A stretch of DNA of 64,000 bases, taken from Serinicoccus hydrothermalis (GTDB lineage Bacteria > Actinomycetota > Actinomycetes > Actinomycetales > Dermatophilaceae). The notes under the pieces were generated by a model. It did no database searches. It saw only the letters and a program-made list of their open reading frames with translations, and was not told where the DNA came from. The DNA is taken from assembly GCF_001685415.1 (NCBI RefSeq), contig NZ_CP014989.1, positions 2,728,001-2,792,000 on the forward strand, in the 5' to 3' direction. Position numbers and translations under genes: made by a program. Each line of letters begins with the position of its first letter. Within the stretch, counting starts at the first letter, position 1. Below, piece by piece: positions 16,671 to 25,301 of this stretch.

Positions 16671-18077
16671 ATGTCGCAGCAACCACAGGTCCAGGTCGGA
16701 GAACGCGACTACTACCTCGGCAAGGCGATCCTGCTCGCCTCGGTCGCGGCGCTGGGAGGCTTCCTCTTCGGCTTCGACACCGCGGTCATCAACGGCGCGG
16801 TCAACGCCATGCGGGACGACTTCGGGATGGGGGCGACGCTGACCGGCTTCGTCGTCAGCTCGGCCCTGCTGGGCTGCATGGTCGGTGCGTATGTCGCCGG
16901 TCGCCTCGCGGAGCGGCTGGGCCGCATCCGGGTCATGATGCTGGCCTCGGCGCTGTTCACCATCTCGGCCATCGGCTCGGGATTCGCCTTCGGGCCGGCG
17001 GACATGATCCTCTGGCGCGTCGTCGGCGGCATCGGGGTCGGCATGGCCTCGGTCATCGCCCCGGCCTACATCGCCGAGATCGCGCCGGCCTCCATCCGCG
17101 GGCGGCTGGGCTCGCTGCAGCAGCTGGCGATCGTCACCGGCATCTTCATCGCGCTGCTGTCCGACTACTTCCTCGCCGGCGTCGCCGGCGGCTCGGCCGA
17201 GGCGCTGTGGGGCAGCACCGCGTGGCGCTGGATGTTCTGGGCGGAGATCATCCCGGCGGTCGCCTACGGCGTGCTGGCCACGACCATCCCCGAGTCGCCG
17301 CGCTACCTCGTGACCCTGGGCAAGGTCGACGAGGCACGCGAGGTGCTCGGCCGGGTCATGATGCGGGGCATCACCGAGCGGATCACCGAGATCCAGCGGA
17401 CCGTGCGCCGCGAGGCCAAGGCGTCCCTGAACGACCTCATGAAGTCCAGCGGCGGGCTGCTCCCGATCGTCTGGATCGGGATCGGGCTGTCGGTCTTCCA
17501 GCAGTTCGTCGGGATCAACGTCATCTTCTACTACTCCTCGACGCTGTGGCAGGCGGTCGGCTTCACCGAGGAGGACGCGCTCACCCAGACCGTCATCACC
17601 TCGGTGACCAACATCGTCGTCACCATCGTCGCGATCGCGCTCATCGACAAGATCGGTCGCCGGGTGCTGCTCATGATCGGCTCGGCGGGCATGTTCGTGA
17701 CCCTGGGCACCATGGCGTGGATCTTCGCGAACGCGCCGGTCGTCGACGGCTCGCCCTCGCTCGGGGACACCAACGGCATCATCGCGCTCATCGCGGCCAA
17801 CGGCTTCGTCGTCTTCTTCGGTATGTCGTGGGGCCCGGCCGTCTGGGTGCTCCTCGGCGAGATGTTCAACAACCGCATCCGGGCCACGGCGCTCGGCGTG
17901 GCGGCCGCGGCCCAGTGGCTGGCCAACTTCGCCATCTCCACGAGCTTCCCGCGGATGGCCGAGCTGGGCCTGGGCTTCGCCTACGGCTTCTACACCCTCT
18001 TCGCGCTGCTGAGCTTCTTCTTCGTCATGAAGTTCGTGCCGGAGACCAACGGCCGCGAGCTGGAGGACATGGACTGA
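16671..18077 (+). CDS. MFS sugar:proton symporter (sugar porter family)
   Basis: This 468-residue transporter has twelve predicted membrane helices and full sugar-porter signatures: ALGGFLFGFDTAVINGA in helix 1, RLAERLGRIR in loop 2-3, PESPRYL before the central loop, QQFVGINVIFYYSS in helix 7, IDKIGRR in loop 8-9, and PETNGRELEDM at the end. It is closest by eye to XylE/GlcP/IolT-like hexose or pentose importers; the substrate is unknown. The ATG at 16671 follows AGAGAGG at 16657-16663. It ends 38 bases before a long palindrome that may serve as its terminator. Confidence 0.93.
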   Translation: MSQQPQVQVGERDYYLGKAILLASVAALGGFLFGFDTAVINGAVNAMRDDFGMGATLTGFVVSSALLGCMVGAYVAGRLAERLGRIRVMMLASALFTISAIGSGFAFGPADMILWRVVGGIGVGMASVIAPAYIAEIAPASIRGRLGSLQQLAIVTGIFIALLSDYFLAGVAGGSAEALWGSTAWRWMFWAEIIPAVAYGVLATTIPESPRYLVTLGKVDEAREVLGRVMMRGITERITEIQRTVRREAKASLNDLMKSSGGLLPIVWIGIGLSVFQQFVGINVIFYYSSTLWQAVGFTEEDALTQTVITSVTNIVVTIVAIALIDKIGRRVLLMIGSAGMFVTLGTMAWIFANAPVVDGSPSLGDTNGIIALIAANGFVVFFGMSWGPAVWVLLGEMFNNRIRATALGVAAAAQWLANFAISTSFPRMAELGLGFAYGFYTLFALLSFFFVMKFVPETNGRELEDMD

Positions 18078-18115
18078 CTCAGCGGGCCGGCGCGTGTGTC
18101 GCGCCCGCTGGACCG

Positions 18116-18183
18116 ACCCATACCCAGAAGGTGTTCCTCTGCCGTGATGCATCACCGCAGAGGAACACCTTCTGCGTATGGGT
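18116..18183. repeat. Long palindrome, copy 1, 5' of the DUF559 pseudogene
   Basis: A 68-bp near-perfect inverted repeat is centred at 18149/18150. The arms are 34 bp with two mismatches, and the centre is TGATGCATCA. Its right half from 18145 recurs exactly over 34 bp at 19302-19335 in the second palindrome. It could act as the terminator of the sugar transporter, but its length and its duplication around the next gene suggest a mobile or nuclease-associated element. Confidence 0.85.
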
Positions 18184-18286
18184 GGGGCCGGGTCCGCCGT
18201 CCACATCCCCGGGCGAGGGGCGTCGGCGTCCACAGATCCGTGCCGGGGGCTGGCCGCCGCCCCGCTCCCGCCGCAGGATCGCCGGC

Positions 18287-19304
18287 ATGGACGACCTGCC
18301 ACGCCTCGCCGCCTTCCTCGCCGTCCACGACGGTGCCCTCACCGCGGCCGAGGCGCGCCGCCTCGGCCTCGGCCCGAACGACCTGCGGCGCCTCGTCTCC
18401 GACGACGTGCTGCGGCGCGTCGCGCGCGGCGCTACGCCGAGCCGTCGGAGGACCGGGCGACCGAGGCGAGGAGGTCGGTCGTCGCGGTGACCCGGTCCCG
18501 GCCGGGAACCGCCGCGAGCCACCAGAGCGCGGCCCTGCGATGGGGGTTCCCGGTCCTGGCCGGCGCCCTGACGCGGGTTCACCTGACCCGGACCTCGGGC
18601 ACCGCAACCACGGCACCTTCACGATCCACGCCTGCCCGGAGCGCCCGGACGCCTTCGGGCTCGTGGGGCGGCTCCCGGTCGTGACCCCGGCGCTCGCGGC
18701 GGTCGGCACCGCTCTCGAGGCTGGTGTGGACGCCGGGGTCTGCGTCGCCGACGCCGCGCTGCGGGCCTACCGGGCCAGCAGGCAGGAGATGCTGGACTGG
18801 GTCGAGTCGATGCGTCGCTCCCCCCACCTCTCGGCGGCCCGCCACGTCGTCGGCCAGGCCAGCCCGACCGCGGAGTCGGCCGCCGAGTCCAAGGCCAGGA
18901 TCCGGCTGCTCGCGCTCGGCTACCGGGTCGTCCCGCAGGTGGTCCTCCGCGAGCAGGACGGTGCCTTCGTGGCGCGCGTCGACTTCCTGCTCCCCGATCT
19001 GGGCGTCGTCGTCGAGGTCGACGGCGCGCTGAAGTATGCCGGTGCCGAGGGCCGGGCCGCCCTGGTGGAGGAGAAGCGTCGCGAGGACGGCATACGGCGC
19101 CTCGGCTACGGCGTGGCCCGTCTCGTCTGGGCCGACCTCGACGACCTGGCCCGCATCCGGGAGCTCGTGGAGCGCGCCGCGCGCACCGTGACGCGCGCTC
19201 CGGAGCGCGTGTCGGTCACCGTGGCAGCTCACCAGCGCCGGACCGGGGCGGTGTGGGACGGCCTGCTGCTGCACTCCTACGCAGATGTCGTTCCTCGGGC
19301 GTGA
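18287..19304 (+). pseudogene. DUF559 (Vsr-like endonuclease fold) protein, frameshifted
   Basis: Homology to AbiEi-like/DUF559 proteins runs through three reading frames. The first holds the N-terminal winged-helix part (MDDLPRLAAFLAVHDGALT ... LRRVARGA) to about 18430. The second holds YAEPSEDRATEARRSVV ... TRVHLTRT to about 18597. The third runs from GTFTIHACPERPD to the stop at 19302-19304. One base appears missing at each junction. The C-terminal domain keeps the nuclease-like core, DFLLPDLGVVVEVDGALKYAG and EKRREDGIRRLGYGVARLVW. The last codons lie inside the second palindrome. Intact relatives are abundant in actinobacteria and have no settled function. Sequencing error is the alternative to true decay. 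Confidence 0.8.
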
Positions 19305-19340
19305 TGCATCACCGCAGAGGAACACCTTCTGCGTAGGAGT
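19273..19340. repeat. Long palindrome, copy 2, 3' of the DUF559 pseudogene
   Basis: A 68-bp inverted repeat is centred at 19306/19307 with the same TGATGCATCA centre as copy 1. Its arms have about six mismatches, all within coding sequence of the pseudogene on the left arm. The right half is identical to copy 1 for 34 bp. Outer ends differ between the copies (GTATGGGT versus GTAGGAGT), but each copy is internally self-complementary there, so compensatory change has kept the palindrome. Confidence 0.85.
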
Positions 19341-19356
19341 GAGGCCGGGGGATGGC

Positions 19357-20265
19357 TCAGCGGGACGAGATGCTGTCGAGGACGCGGACCACCTCGGCCC
19401 AGGCACCGGTGCCGACATCGATGAGGTTGAAGTGGCCGCCGGTCACCTCGATCTGCTCGGCCTTGGCGCCGGCCTCACGCGCAGCGGTGACGTAGGCCTC
19501 GGACTGGCTGATCGGCACCTGCCCGTCGTCGGGGGCGTGCAGGGCCCAGAGTGGTGCGTCGAGCGGCACCTGCCGGATCGGGTCGACGAGGTCGTAGAGA
19601 GGGTCGTCGGGCGTCGCGGCGAGGAAGTCCTCGACCGCGCCCCCGCCCAGGCGTTCCTCGTATGCCGTGCCCAGGTCGAGCACGCCGGCCTGCGACACGA
19701 CGTGGGTCACCTCGACGTCCCCGGACCACTGGCCGGTCCGCAGCCGGCCGGCGGCCCAGGCCGCGAGCTGGCCACCGGCGCTGTGCCCGAGGGTGACGAC
19801 CGGGCCGTCGACGTCCACGAGCTCCAGCGCCGCGTGGACGTCGTCGAAGGTCTGGGGGAAGCCGCCGCCGTCACCGACCCGCCGGTACTCCACGTTGAGC
19901 GTGGTCCACCCCTGTGCGGTGAGGTCCTCGGCCAGCGGGGTGCCCAGGTCGGCGCCGTAGGCCGCCCGCCAGAAGCCGCCGTGGAGCACGACGACGGTGC
20001 CGCGGCTCGGGCCCGTGGGCACCCGCCGCTCGACCCATTGCGACTCCTCCTCGCCGTAGGTGATCCGCTCCATCCCAGCTGTCACCTCGTCGCCGCCCGT
20101 GCTCATGCCGTTCTCCTCACCGGTCTGCTCCGTCGGATCATCCGGACCGCCCGACGACGCATCCGGTGCGTCCGGTGCGTCGACCGGGCCCGAGCAGGCC
20201 GACAGCACACCCGTGCCGGCGAGCGCGAGCAGCGTCCGCCGGTCGAGGGTCGTGGGCCTGTGCAT
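19357..20265 (-). CDS. Secreted alpha/beta-hydrolase lipoprotein
   Basis: This 302-residue protein has an N-terminal RRTLLALAGTGVLSAC: a twin-arginine-like start followed by a lipobox with the lipidated Cys at about residue 24. An Asp/Pro/Gly-rich linker leads into an alpha/beta-hydrolase domain with HGGFW (oxyanion region), nucleophile motif GHSAGG, and the acid/His near APDDGQVP and GGHFNLID. It resembles esterases and kynurenine-formamidase-like (BD-FAE) enzymes. It acts outside the membrane. The ATG at 20265 begins the signal sequence. The peptide deformylase gene, on the same strand, ends 23 bases upstream. Confidence 0.85.
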   Translation of the reverse strand: MHRPTTLDRRTLLALAGTGVLSACSGPVDAPDAPDASSGGPDDPTEQTGEENGMSTGGDEVTAGMERITYGEEESQWVERRVPTGPSRGTVVVLHGGFWRAAYGADLGTPLAEDLTAQGWTTLNVEYRRVGDGGGFPQTFDDVHAALELVDVDGPVVTLGHSAGGQLAAWAAGRLRTGQWSGDVEVTHVVSQAGVLDLGTAYEERLGGGAVEDFLAATPDDPLYDLVDPIRQVPLDAPLWALHAPDDGQVPISQSEAYVTAAREAGAKAEQIEVTGGHFNLIDVGTGAWAEVVRVLDSISSR

Positions 20266-20288
20266 ACCCGGTCCGTGCTCGGGTGCGC

Positions 20289-20855
20289 TCAGACCTCGTC
20301 GGCGGTCGTGGCCGACGGGTCCCACTTGACGATGCCGTCCGCCGCCCAGCCGCGGTCCTTGACCGCCTCGCGGGCCTCGGCCTTGACCGGCCCGGTGAGC
20401 TTGTCGAGGTAGAGGTAGCCGTCGAGGTGGTCGGTCTCGTGCTGCAGGCAACGCGCCAGCAACCCCTCGCCCTCGACGACGACCTCCCGGCCGTCGAGGT
20501 CGGTGCCGGTGACCCGCGCCCGCGGGTGCCGCGCGAGGGGGAACCACTCGCCGGGGACCGACAGGCAGCCCTCGCCGTCCTCCTCGTCCAGCGGCGCCGG
20601 TGTTCCCAGCCGCTCCAGCGCCGGGTTGACGACGACGCCTCGGGCGTTGTCCTCACCGGGCACGGGGCAGTCGTAGACGAAGAGCCGCAGCCGGACCCCG
20701 ACCTGGTTGGCGGCGAGCCCCACGCCCTCCGCCGCGGCCATGGTGTCGAACATGTCGTCGACGAGCGTGCGCACCTCGTCGGTGATCTCGCGCACCTTCT
20801 TCGTCGGCGCGTGCAGGGCCTTGTGGCCGATGACGGTGATGGGTCGGACTGCCAT
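20289..20855 (-). CDS. def: Peptide deformylase
   Basis: Def removes the N-formyl group from new proteins. The 188-residue metalloenzyme has all three motifs: GVGLAANQVG (residues 44-53), EGCLSVPGE (metal ligand Cys97) and QHETDHLDG (His139, Glu140, His143). The ATG at 20855 is the natural N terminus; an open extension upstream crosses the divergent promoter. It is divergent from the membrane/GNAT-like gene at 20905. Confidence is high. Confidence 0.97.
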   Translation of the reverse strand: MAVRPITVIGHKALHAPTKKVREITDEVRTLVDDMFDTMAAAEGVGLAANQVGVRLRLFVYDCPVPGEDNARGVVVNPALERLGTPAPLDEEDGEGCLSVPGEWFPLARHPRARVTGTDLDGREVVVEGEGLLARCLQHETDHLDGYLYLDKLTGPVKAEAREAVKDRGWAADGIVKWDPSATTADEV

Positions 20856-20904
20856 GGCAGCAGATTCTAGGTATGCCGCGGCACCGCCCCCTACCCTGCC
20901 TGTC

Positions 20905-21528
20905 ATGAACTGGATCGAGATCGTCGGCTGGGTCGGCTCGACCATCCTCGTCGTGTCGCTGCTGCAGACCCGGGTGCTCCGGCTGCGGTGGATCAACCTC
21001 GTGGGCTGCGTCGTCCTCATCGGCTACAACGCGGTCATCGAGGTCTGGCCGATGGTGGGGCTCAACGTCGTGCTGGCCCTCATCAACATCGTGTACCTGT
21101 GGCGGATGCTGCGGACGCGGCACGACGAGGCGAGCTACACGGTCCTCGAGGTGGAGCCGGACGACACCTACCTGGAGCACGTCCTGGCGGTCCACGCCGA
21201 GGACATCGCCCAGCACAACCCGGGCTTCCGCCACGACCCCGCCGCCGAGCGCTCGGCCTTCCTCGTGCTGCGCGGTGACGAGACCGTGGGTGTCGTGCTG
21301 GCGCGGGACGCGGGGGAGGGTACCGCCGAGGTCGTCCTGGACTGGGTCACGCCGAGCCACCGCGACTTCTCGCCGGGGGAGTTCGTCTACCGCCGCTCCG
21401 GGCTCTTCGCCCGTCGCGGCTTCACGCAGGTGCTCTCGCCGGAGGGTATGCGCCAGCCCTACTACGAGCGGATCGGCTTCCGCCCGGTGGGCTCACGGTG
21501 GGTGCTGGACGTGCCGCAGCACGCCTGA
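20905..21528 (+). CDS. YgjV-like membrane protein fused to a GNAT-like domain
   Basis: This 207-residue protein has three predicted N-terminal membrane helices (about residues 3-20, 29-45, 50-66; WVGSTILVVSLL, NLVGCVVLIGY, GLNVVLALINIVYL), similar to YgjV-type inner-membrane proteins. They are followed by about 135 soluble residues that look like a diverged acetyltransferase fold: VGVVLARD, LDWVTPSHRDF, and YYERIGFRPVGSRWVLDV at the C terminus. The substrate and even enzymatic activity are unknown. The ATG lies 50 bases from the divergent def start. Confidence 0.7.
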   Translation: MNWIEIVGWVGSTILVVSLLQTRVLRLRWINLVGCVVLIGYNAVIEVWPMVGLNVVLALINIVYLWRMLRTRHDEASYTVLEVEPDDTYLEHVLAVHAEDIAQHNPGFRHDPAAERSAFLVLRGDETVGVVLARDAGEGTAEVVLDWVTPSHRDFSPGEFVYRRSGLFARRGFTQVLSPEGMRQPYYERIGFRPVGSRWVLDVPQHA

Positions 21529-21540
21529 GCCGCGAGGCGC

Positions 21541-22278
21541 TCAGCGCAGGGGCGTGGGGTCCGGGTCGACGGCGACGCGACGGCGGGTCGCCGCCCGGCC
21601 GCCCCGCGCCTCCTCGTCGACCCAGTCCCAGTCGCGGGGCAGGTCGCGGCGGTCCACCGGCTCCCAGCGGCTGTCGGTGCCGCGCGACCGAGTGACGCGC
21701 CCCTGCGGGCCGGTCGGGTCGGCATACCGGTCGTCATGGTCGTCCCGGCGCTCCTCGTCCTCACCGGGGTCCCGGTTGTCGCGGCCGAAGATCGTCTCGC
21801 ACATCGCCTGGTACTTCTCGTCCGGCTCCGGGATGTAGTCGATGTGGCTCAGCGCCTGGTCCTGGCCCGCCGATTCCATGACGAACCGGCCGTAGCCGAG
21901 CATCCGCCCCAGGATGGTGCGGTCGTAGCTCATGTCGGTCACCTTGACCAGCGGCATCATGGCGACCCGTTGGGTGATGAGCCCGTAGGTCTTGAGCAGC
22001 CGACGGTCGGTCGCGATGAACCACTCGCAGCGCCACTCCAGGACCTGCCAGGCCGCCCAGGCGATCACGACCGCGAGGACGCAGAGGGCCACGCCGGTCG
22101 CGGCGGGGTCGGTGACCGAGGCGGCGACCCAGAGGGTGAGGAAGAGGCCGACGACGACGGCCGCGGCCGGGCGGACCATCTTGGCCCAGTGCCAGCGGGT
22201 GGAGACCACGACCTGCTCGTCGGCCAGCAGGTAGCGCTTGGCGACGCGCCGGCTGACCTGCGGCGGGGCGGCAGGCAT
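21541..22278 (-). CDS. PH-domain (bPH2/YdbS-type) membrane protein
   Basis: This 245-residue protein has a cytoplasmic N terminus, two membrane helices (about residues 34-54 and 61-80), then a bacterial PH-like domain with WFIATDRRLLKTYGLITQRVAMMPLVKVTDMS, the characteristic bPH2 core. The C-terminal 80 residues are charged and low in complexity. Such proteins sit in the membrane and have no defined biochemical role. It converges on the preceding gene, with 12 bases between the two stops. Confidence 0.85.
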   Translation of the reverse strand: MPAAPPQVSRRVAKRYLLADEQVVVSTRWHWAKMVRPAAAVVVGLFLTLWVAASVTDPAATGVALCVLAVVIAWAAWQVLEWRCEWFIATDRRLLKTYGLITQRVAMMPLVKVTDMSYDRTILGRMLGYGRFVMESAGQDQALSHIDYIPEPDEKYQAMCETIFGRDNRDPGEDEERRDDHDDRYADPTGPQGRVTRSRGTDSRWEPVDRRDLPRDWDWVDEEARGGRAATRRRVAVDPDPTPLR

Positions 22279-22294
22279 ACCGTGCCCTCGGGCG

Positions 22295-22465
22295 TCAGGT
22301 CCCCATCAGCTGGTTGAAGAACCGGCCGATGTTGAGGAAGCCCTGGCTGATGATGTCCCAGACGGCGCGCACGATGTCGGCGGCGCGGTCGGGGTTGGTG
22401 ATCACCGCGTAGATGAGGAAGCCCCAGAAGAGCCAGTGCAGGACCTTCTTGACCGCGGACGGCAT
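22295..22465 (-). CDS. Small single-pass membrane protein
   Basis: This 56-residue protein has one clear hydrophobic helix near the N terminus (VLHWLFWGFLIYAVIT, residues 8-23) and a second amphipathic one (IVRAVWDIISQGFLNIGRFF). The ATG at 22465 has AAAGG at a sensible distance upstream. A longer open frame exists, but the region upstream is non-coding in character. It precedes the PH-domain gene by 16 bases on the same strand, so the two may form an operon. The function is unknown. Confidence 0.65.
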   Translation of the reverse strand: MPSAVKKVLHWLFWGFLIYAVITNPDRAADIVRAVWDIISQGFLNIGRFFNQLMGT

Positions 22466-22638
22466 GTCAGGTGCCTTTCGCTGGACGGGGAGGGAGCTGT
22501 GGGGCTGCGCAGGTGGACACGGAACTGTTGCCAGTGTGGCAGATGTGACGAGGTATGCCGATTCTCGCCCCCGCGCGCGTGTCGCCCACCCACCGGCATA
22601 CCCGGGCTCCCGCGCCGGCATACGCGGGCGTCAGCGGT

Positions 22639-22721
22639 GAGGATCGGTCCTCCTGTACCGATCCTCCACGCCAGGACCCCGTTTCCCGGGGAGGATCGGT
22701 GCACCAGCACCGATCCTCCCC
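22639..22721. repeat. Tandem pair of GAGGATCGGT inverted repeats in an intergenic gap
   Basis: The 314-base gap between the small membrane protein and the aminotransferase (22466-22779) holds two palindromes built on the same decamer. GAGGATCGGT pairs with ACCGATCCTC at 22639-22648 and 22657-22666. A perfect 15-bp stem lies at 22688-22702 with 22707-22721 and loop ACCA. Neither has a T-tract. They resemble REP-like elements more than terminators; the downstream one could still end aminotransferase transcription. The gap also holds two GCATAC-family words (22552, 22595). Confidence 0.75.
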
Positions 22722-22779
22722 ACGGGGGAAGGGCCAGGGGAGGGGGCGGGTCAGGGCAGGTCAGGTCAGCGCGCTCAGG

Positions 22780-23973
22780 TCAGGGCGACTGCAGCAGGGG
22801 CGAGGCGGCCATGCGGTCCAGGGCCTCCTCGACCTCGGTCGTCGAGCCGGCGAAGCTGAGCCGGACCTTGCGGTGCCCCTCGACCGTGTCGAAGTCCACG
22901 CCCGGGGTGAGCGCGACCCCGCAGTCGTCCAGCAGGTCGCGGCACCAGGCCACGGAGTCCTGCGTGAGGTGCCCGATGTCGCACCACGCGTAGAAGGCAC
23001 CGTCCGGCGGCGCGTAGTCGCGCAGCCCGAGCTCGGGAAGGCGGCGCAGCAGCAGCTCGCGGTTGGCGGCATACCGCTCCCGGTGCCCGTCGAGCTCGCC
23101 CCGCGCGTCCGGTCCGAGCGCCGCGATCGCCGCGTGCTGCCCGATCGCGGGCGGGCAGATGTTGAGGTTGCCGGTGAGCACCTCGAGCGGCCTGCGCAGC
23201 GACGGGGGCGCGAGCAGCCAGCCGACGCGCCACCCGGTCATGGAGAAGTACTTGCTCACCGAGCCCACGACGACACCCGCGCGCGAGGTCGCCCAGGCGC
23301 TCGTCGTCGCCCGCCCGTAGCTCAGCCCGTGGTAGATCTCGTCGCTGACGAGCAGCGTGCCGTGCTCCTCGCACCACCGGGCCAGGTCGGCGAGCACGTC
23401 GGGGTCGATCACCGTGCCGGTCGGGTTCGCCGGCGAGGCCACGATCAGCCCGGCGGGCGGCTGCGGCAGCGCCTCGAGCATCGCCACCGTCGGCTGGAAT
23501 CGGGTGTCGGGGCCGCAGTCGAGCTCGAGCACCTCGCAGCCGAGGGCGGCCAGGCTGTTGCGGTATGCCGGGTAGCCGGGCCGCGTCATCGCCACCTGGT
23601 CGCCGGTGTCGAAGGCGGCGAGGAAGAGCGCGGTGAAGGCGCCCGAGCTCCCGGGGAAGACGATGACGTCCTCCGGGGACACCTCGATCCCCGAGGTCTC
23701 CCGGTGGTGCGCGGCGATCGCCTCGCGCAGCGGCAGGATGCCGGAGGACTCGGTGTAGCCCAGCACGTCGGAGTCCAGGACCCCGATCGCGGCCTCGCGC
23801 GCCACGGCCGGGGCGGGCGTCGAGGGCTGCCCGGCGCAGAGCATGAGCACGTCGCCGTGGCTGCGCTGCCGCGCCGCGGCGGCCTTGAGCACCTCCATGA
23901 CGTGGAACGGCTCGACGGCCGAGCGCGCCGAGACGCGCGCCGCCCGCGGCTGCGCGGACTGCTCGGGAGGCAT
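22780..23973 (-). CDS. Class I PLP aminotransferase (aspartate/MalY-PatB-like)
   Basis: This 397-residue fold-type I aminotransferase has GSSGAFTALFLAAFD, the substrate-binding NPTGTVI, the PLP Asp in LVSDEIYHGLSY, and Lys in VGSVSKYFSMTGWRVGW. It is annotated by analogy as an aspartate/tyrosine-type transaminase; the preferred substrate cannot be determined. It is followed by an unusual palindromic gap and lies three bases downstream of upp on the same strand, so it is probably co-transcribed with upp. Confidence 0.9.
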   Translation of the reverse strand: MPPEQSAQPRAARVSARSAVEPFHVMEVLKAAAARQRSHGDVLMLCAGQPSTPAPAVAREAAIGVLDSDVLGYTESSGILPLREAIAAHHRETSGIEVSPEDVIVFPGSSGAFTALFLAAFDTGDQVAMTRPGYPAYRNSLAALGCEVLELDCGPDTRFQPTVAMLEALPQPPAGLIVASPANPTGTVIDPDVLADLARWCEEHGTLLVSDEIYHGLSYGRATTSAWATSRAGVVVGSVSKYFSMTGWRVGWLLAPPSLRRPLEVLTGNLNICPPAIGQHAAIAALGPDARGELDGHRERYAANRELLLRRLPELGLRDYAPPDGAFYAWCDIGHLTQDSVAWCRDLLDDCGVALTPGVDFDTVEGHRKVRLSFAGSTTEVEEALDRMAASPLLQSP

Positions 23974-23976
23974 ACC

Positions 23977-24615
23977 TCAGACGATGCCGTAGAGGCGGTC
24001 GCCCGCGTCGCCGAGGCCGGGCACGATGTAGCCCTGCTCGTTGAGCCGCTCGTCGATCGCGCCGGTGACGAGGGTGATCGGCGGCTCGACGTCGGCGAGC
24101 CCGGCCTGGACCTTCTCGATGCCCTCGGGTGCGGACAGCAGGGTGATCGCGGTGATGTCGTCCGCGCCGCGCTCGACGAGGTAGCGGATGGCGGCGATGA
24201 GGGTGCCGCCGGTCGCCAGCATCGGGTCGAGCACGTAGCACTGCCGCTTGGACAGGTCGTCCGGCAGGCGGTTGGCGTAGGTGCGGGCCTCGAGCGTCTC
24301 CTCGTTGCGCACCATGCCGAGGAAGCCAACCTCGGCGGTCGGCAGCATCCGCATCATCCCGTCGAGCATCCCGAGCCCGGCCCGCAGGATCGGCACGACG
24401 AGCGGCTTCGGCGACGCCAGGTGGATGCCGGTCGTCGGCGCGACCGGGGTCTCGATCTCGAAGGGGGAGACGCGCACCTCGCGGGTGGCCTCGTAGGCGA
24501 GCAGCGTGACCAGCTCGTCGGCGAGCCGCCGGAACGTCGGGGTGTCGGTCCGCTTGTCCCGCAGGTAGGTCAGCTTGTGGGCGATGAGCGGGTGGTCGGC
24601 GAGGTGGACGCGCAT
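23977..24615 (-). CDS. upp: Uracil phosphoribosyltransferase
   Basis: Upp salvages uracil to UMP using PRPP. The 212-residue protein carries [15 protein letters not shown], the PRPP-binding loop [10 protein letters not shown], and the C-terminal uracil-recognition stretch [15 protein letters not shown]. The ATG at 24615 gives the typical family length (about 208). It is divergent from tadA, whose GTG start is only 17 bases away, so the two genes share a very compact promoter region and may be leaderless. Confidence 0.97.
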   Translation of the reverse strand: MRVHLADHPLIAHKLTYLRDKRTDTPTFRRLADELVTLLAYEATREVRVSPFEIETPVAPTTGIHLASPKPLVVPILRAGLGMLDGMMRMLPTAEVGFLGMVRNEETLEARTYANRLPDDLSKRQCYVLDPMLATGGTLIAAIRYLVERGADDITAITLLSAPEGIEKVQAGLADVEPPITLVTGAIDERLNEQGYIVPGLGDAGDRLYGIV

Positions 24616-24632
24616 ACGCCAGACTCTAGGAC

Positions 24633-25157
24633 GTGAACCCTGGTCCCAGCACCTCCTCCGCAGGTCCCTCGGGCGCGGGCGCGGCTGCGGCTGCGTCGTG
24701 GGGACTGACGCGGTATGCCGAGTGGGTGCGGCTCGCGATCGCCGAGGCGCAGCGGGTGGCCGCCTCAGGCGACGTGCCGATCGGCGCGCTCGTCGTCGAC
24801 GACGCGGGGGCCGTCCTCGGCCGCGGCCACAACGTGCGTGAGGCAGAGCACGACCCGACCGGGCACGCGGAGATGGTGGCCCTGCGCGAGGCGGGGCGAG
24901 CCCGCTCGTCCTGGCGGCTCGACGGGTGCAGCCTGGTCGTGACCCTGGAGCCGTGCGCGATGTGCGCCGGCGCGGCCGTCCTGGCGCGGGTCGACCGCAT
25001 CGTCTTCGGCGCGTGGGACGACAAGGCGGGGGCCTGCGGGTCGGTGTGGGACCTGCCCCGCGACCGGCGGGCGCTGCACCGGGCCGAGGTCGTCGGAGGC
25101 GTGCTCGAGGGGGAGTGCGCCGGCCTGCTGACCGGCTTCTTCGGGCCCCGGCGGTGA
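24633..25157 (+). CDS. tadA: tRNA-specific adenosine deaminase
   Basis: TadA converts A34 to inosine in tRNA-Arg(ACG), whose gene lies at 14.2 kb. The 174-residue protein has the zinc deaminase signatures TGHAEM (His78, catalytic Glu80) and PCAMC (Cys108, Cys111), and GACGSVWDL near the C terminus. About 22 Ala/Ser/Gly-rich residues precede the domain after the GTG at 24633, so a later start is possible. The spacing to upp supports the far-upstream GTG only weakly. Confidence 0.93.
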   Translation: MNPGPSTSSAGPSGAGAAAAASWGLTRYAEWVRLAIAEAQRVAASGDVPIGALVVDDAGAVLGRGHNVREAEHDPTGHAEMVALREAGRARSSWRLDGCSLVVTLEPCAMCAGAAVLARVDRIVFGAWDDKAGACGSVWDLPRDRRALHRAEVVGGVLEGECAGLLTGFFGPRR

Positions 25158-25205
25158 CCGCGCGGATTTTGGGTGCCCCCCCGCCCGTCGGGTAGCCTCC
25201 TGCGT

Positions 25206-25292
25206 GGTGGCGTGTCCGAGCGGCCTAAGGAGCACGCCTCGAAAGCGTGTGAGGGCGCAAGTCCTCCGTGGGTTCAAATCCCACCGCCACCG
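25206..25292 (+). tRNA. tRNA-Ser (anticodon CGA)
   Basis: This class II tRNA has acceptor GGTGGCG/CGCCACC, anticodon loop CTCGAAA (CGA), a long variable arm (GAGGGCGCAAGTCCTC) and T-loop GTTCAAATC. The CCA is not encoded. Confidence 0.96.
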
Positions 25293-25301
25293 CCCATCCC
25301 C

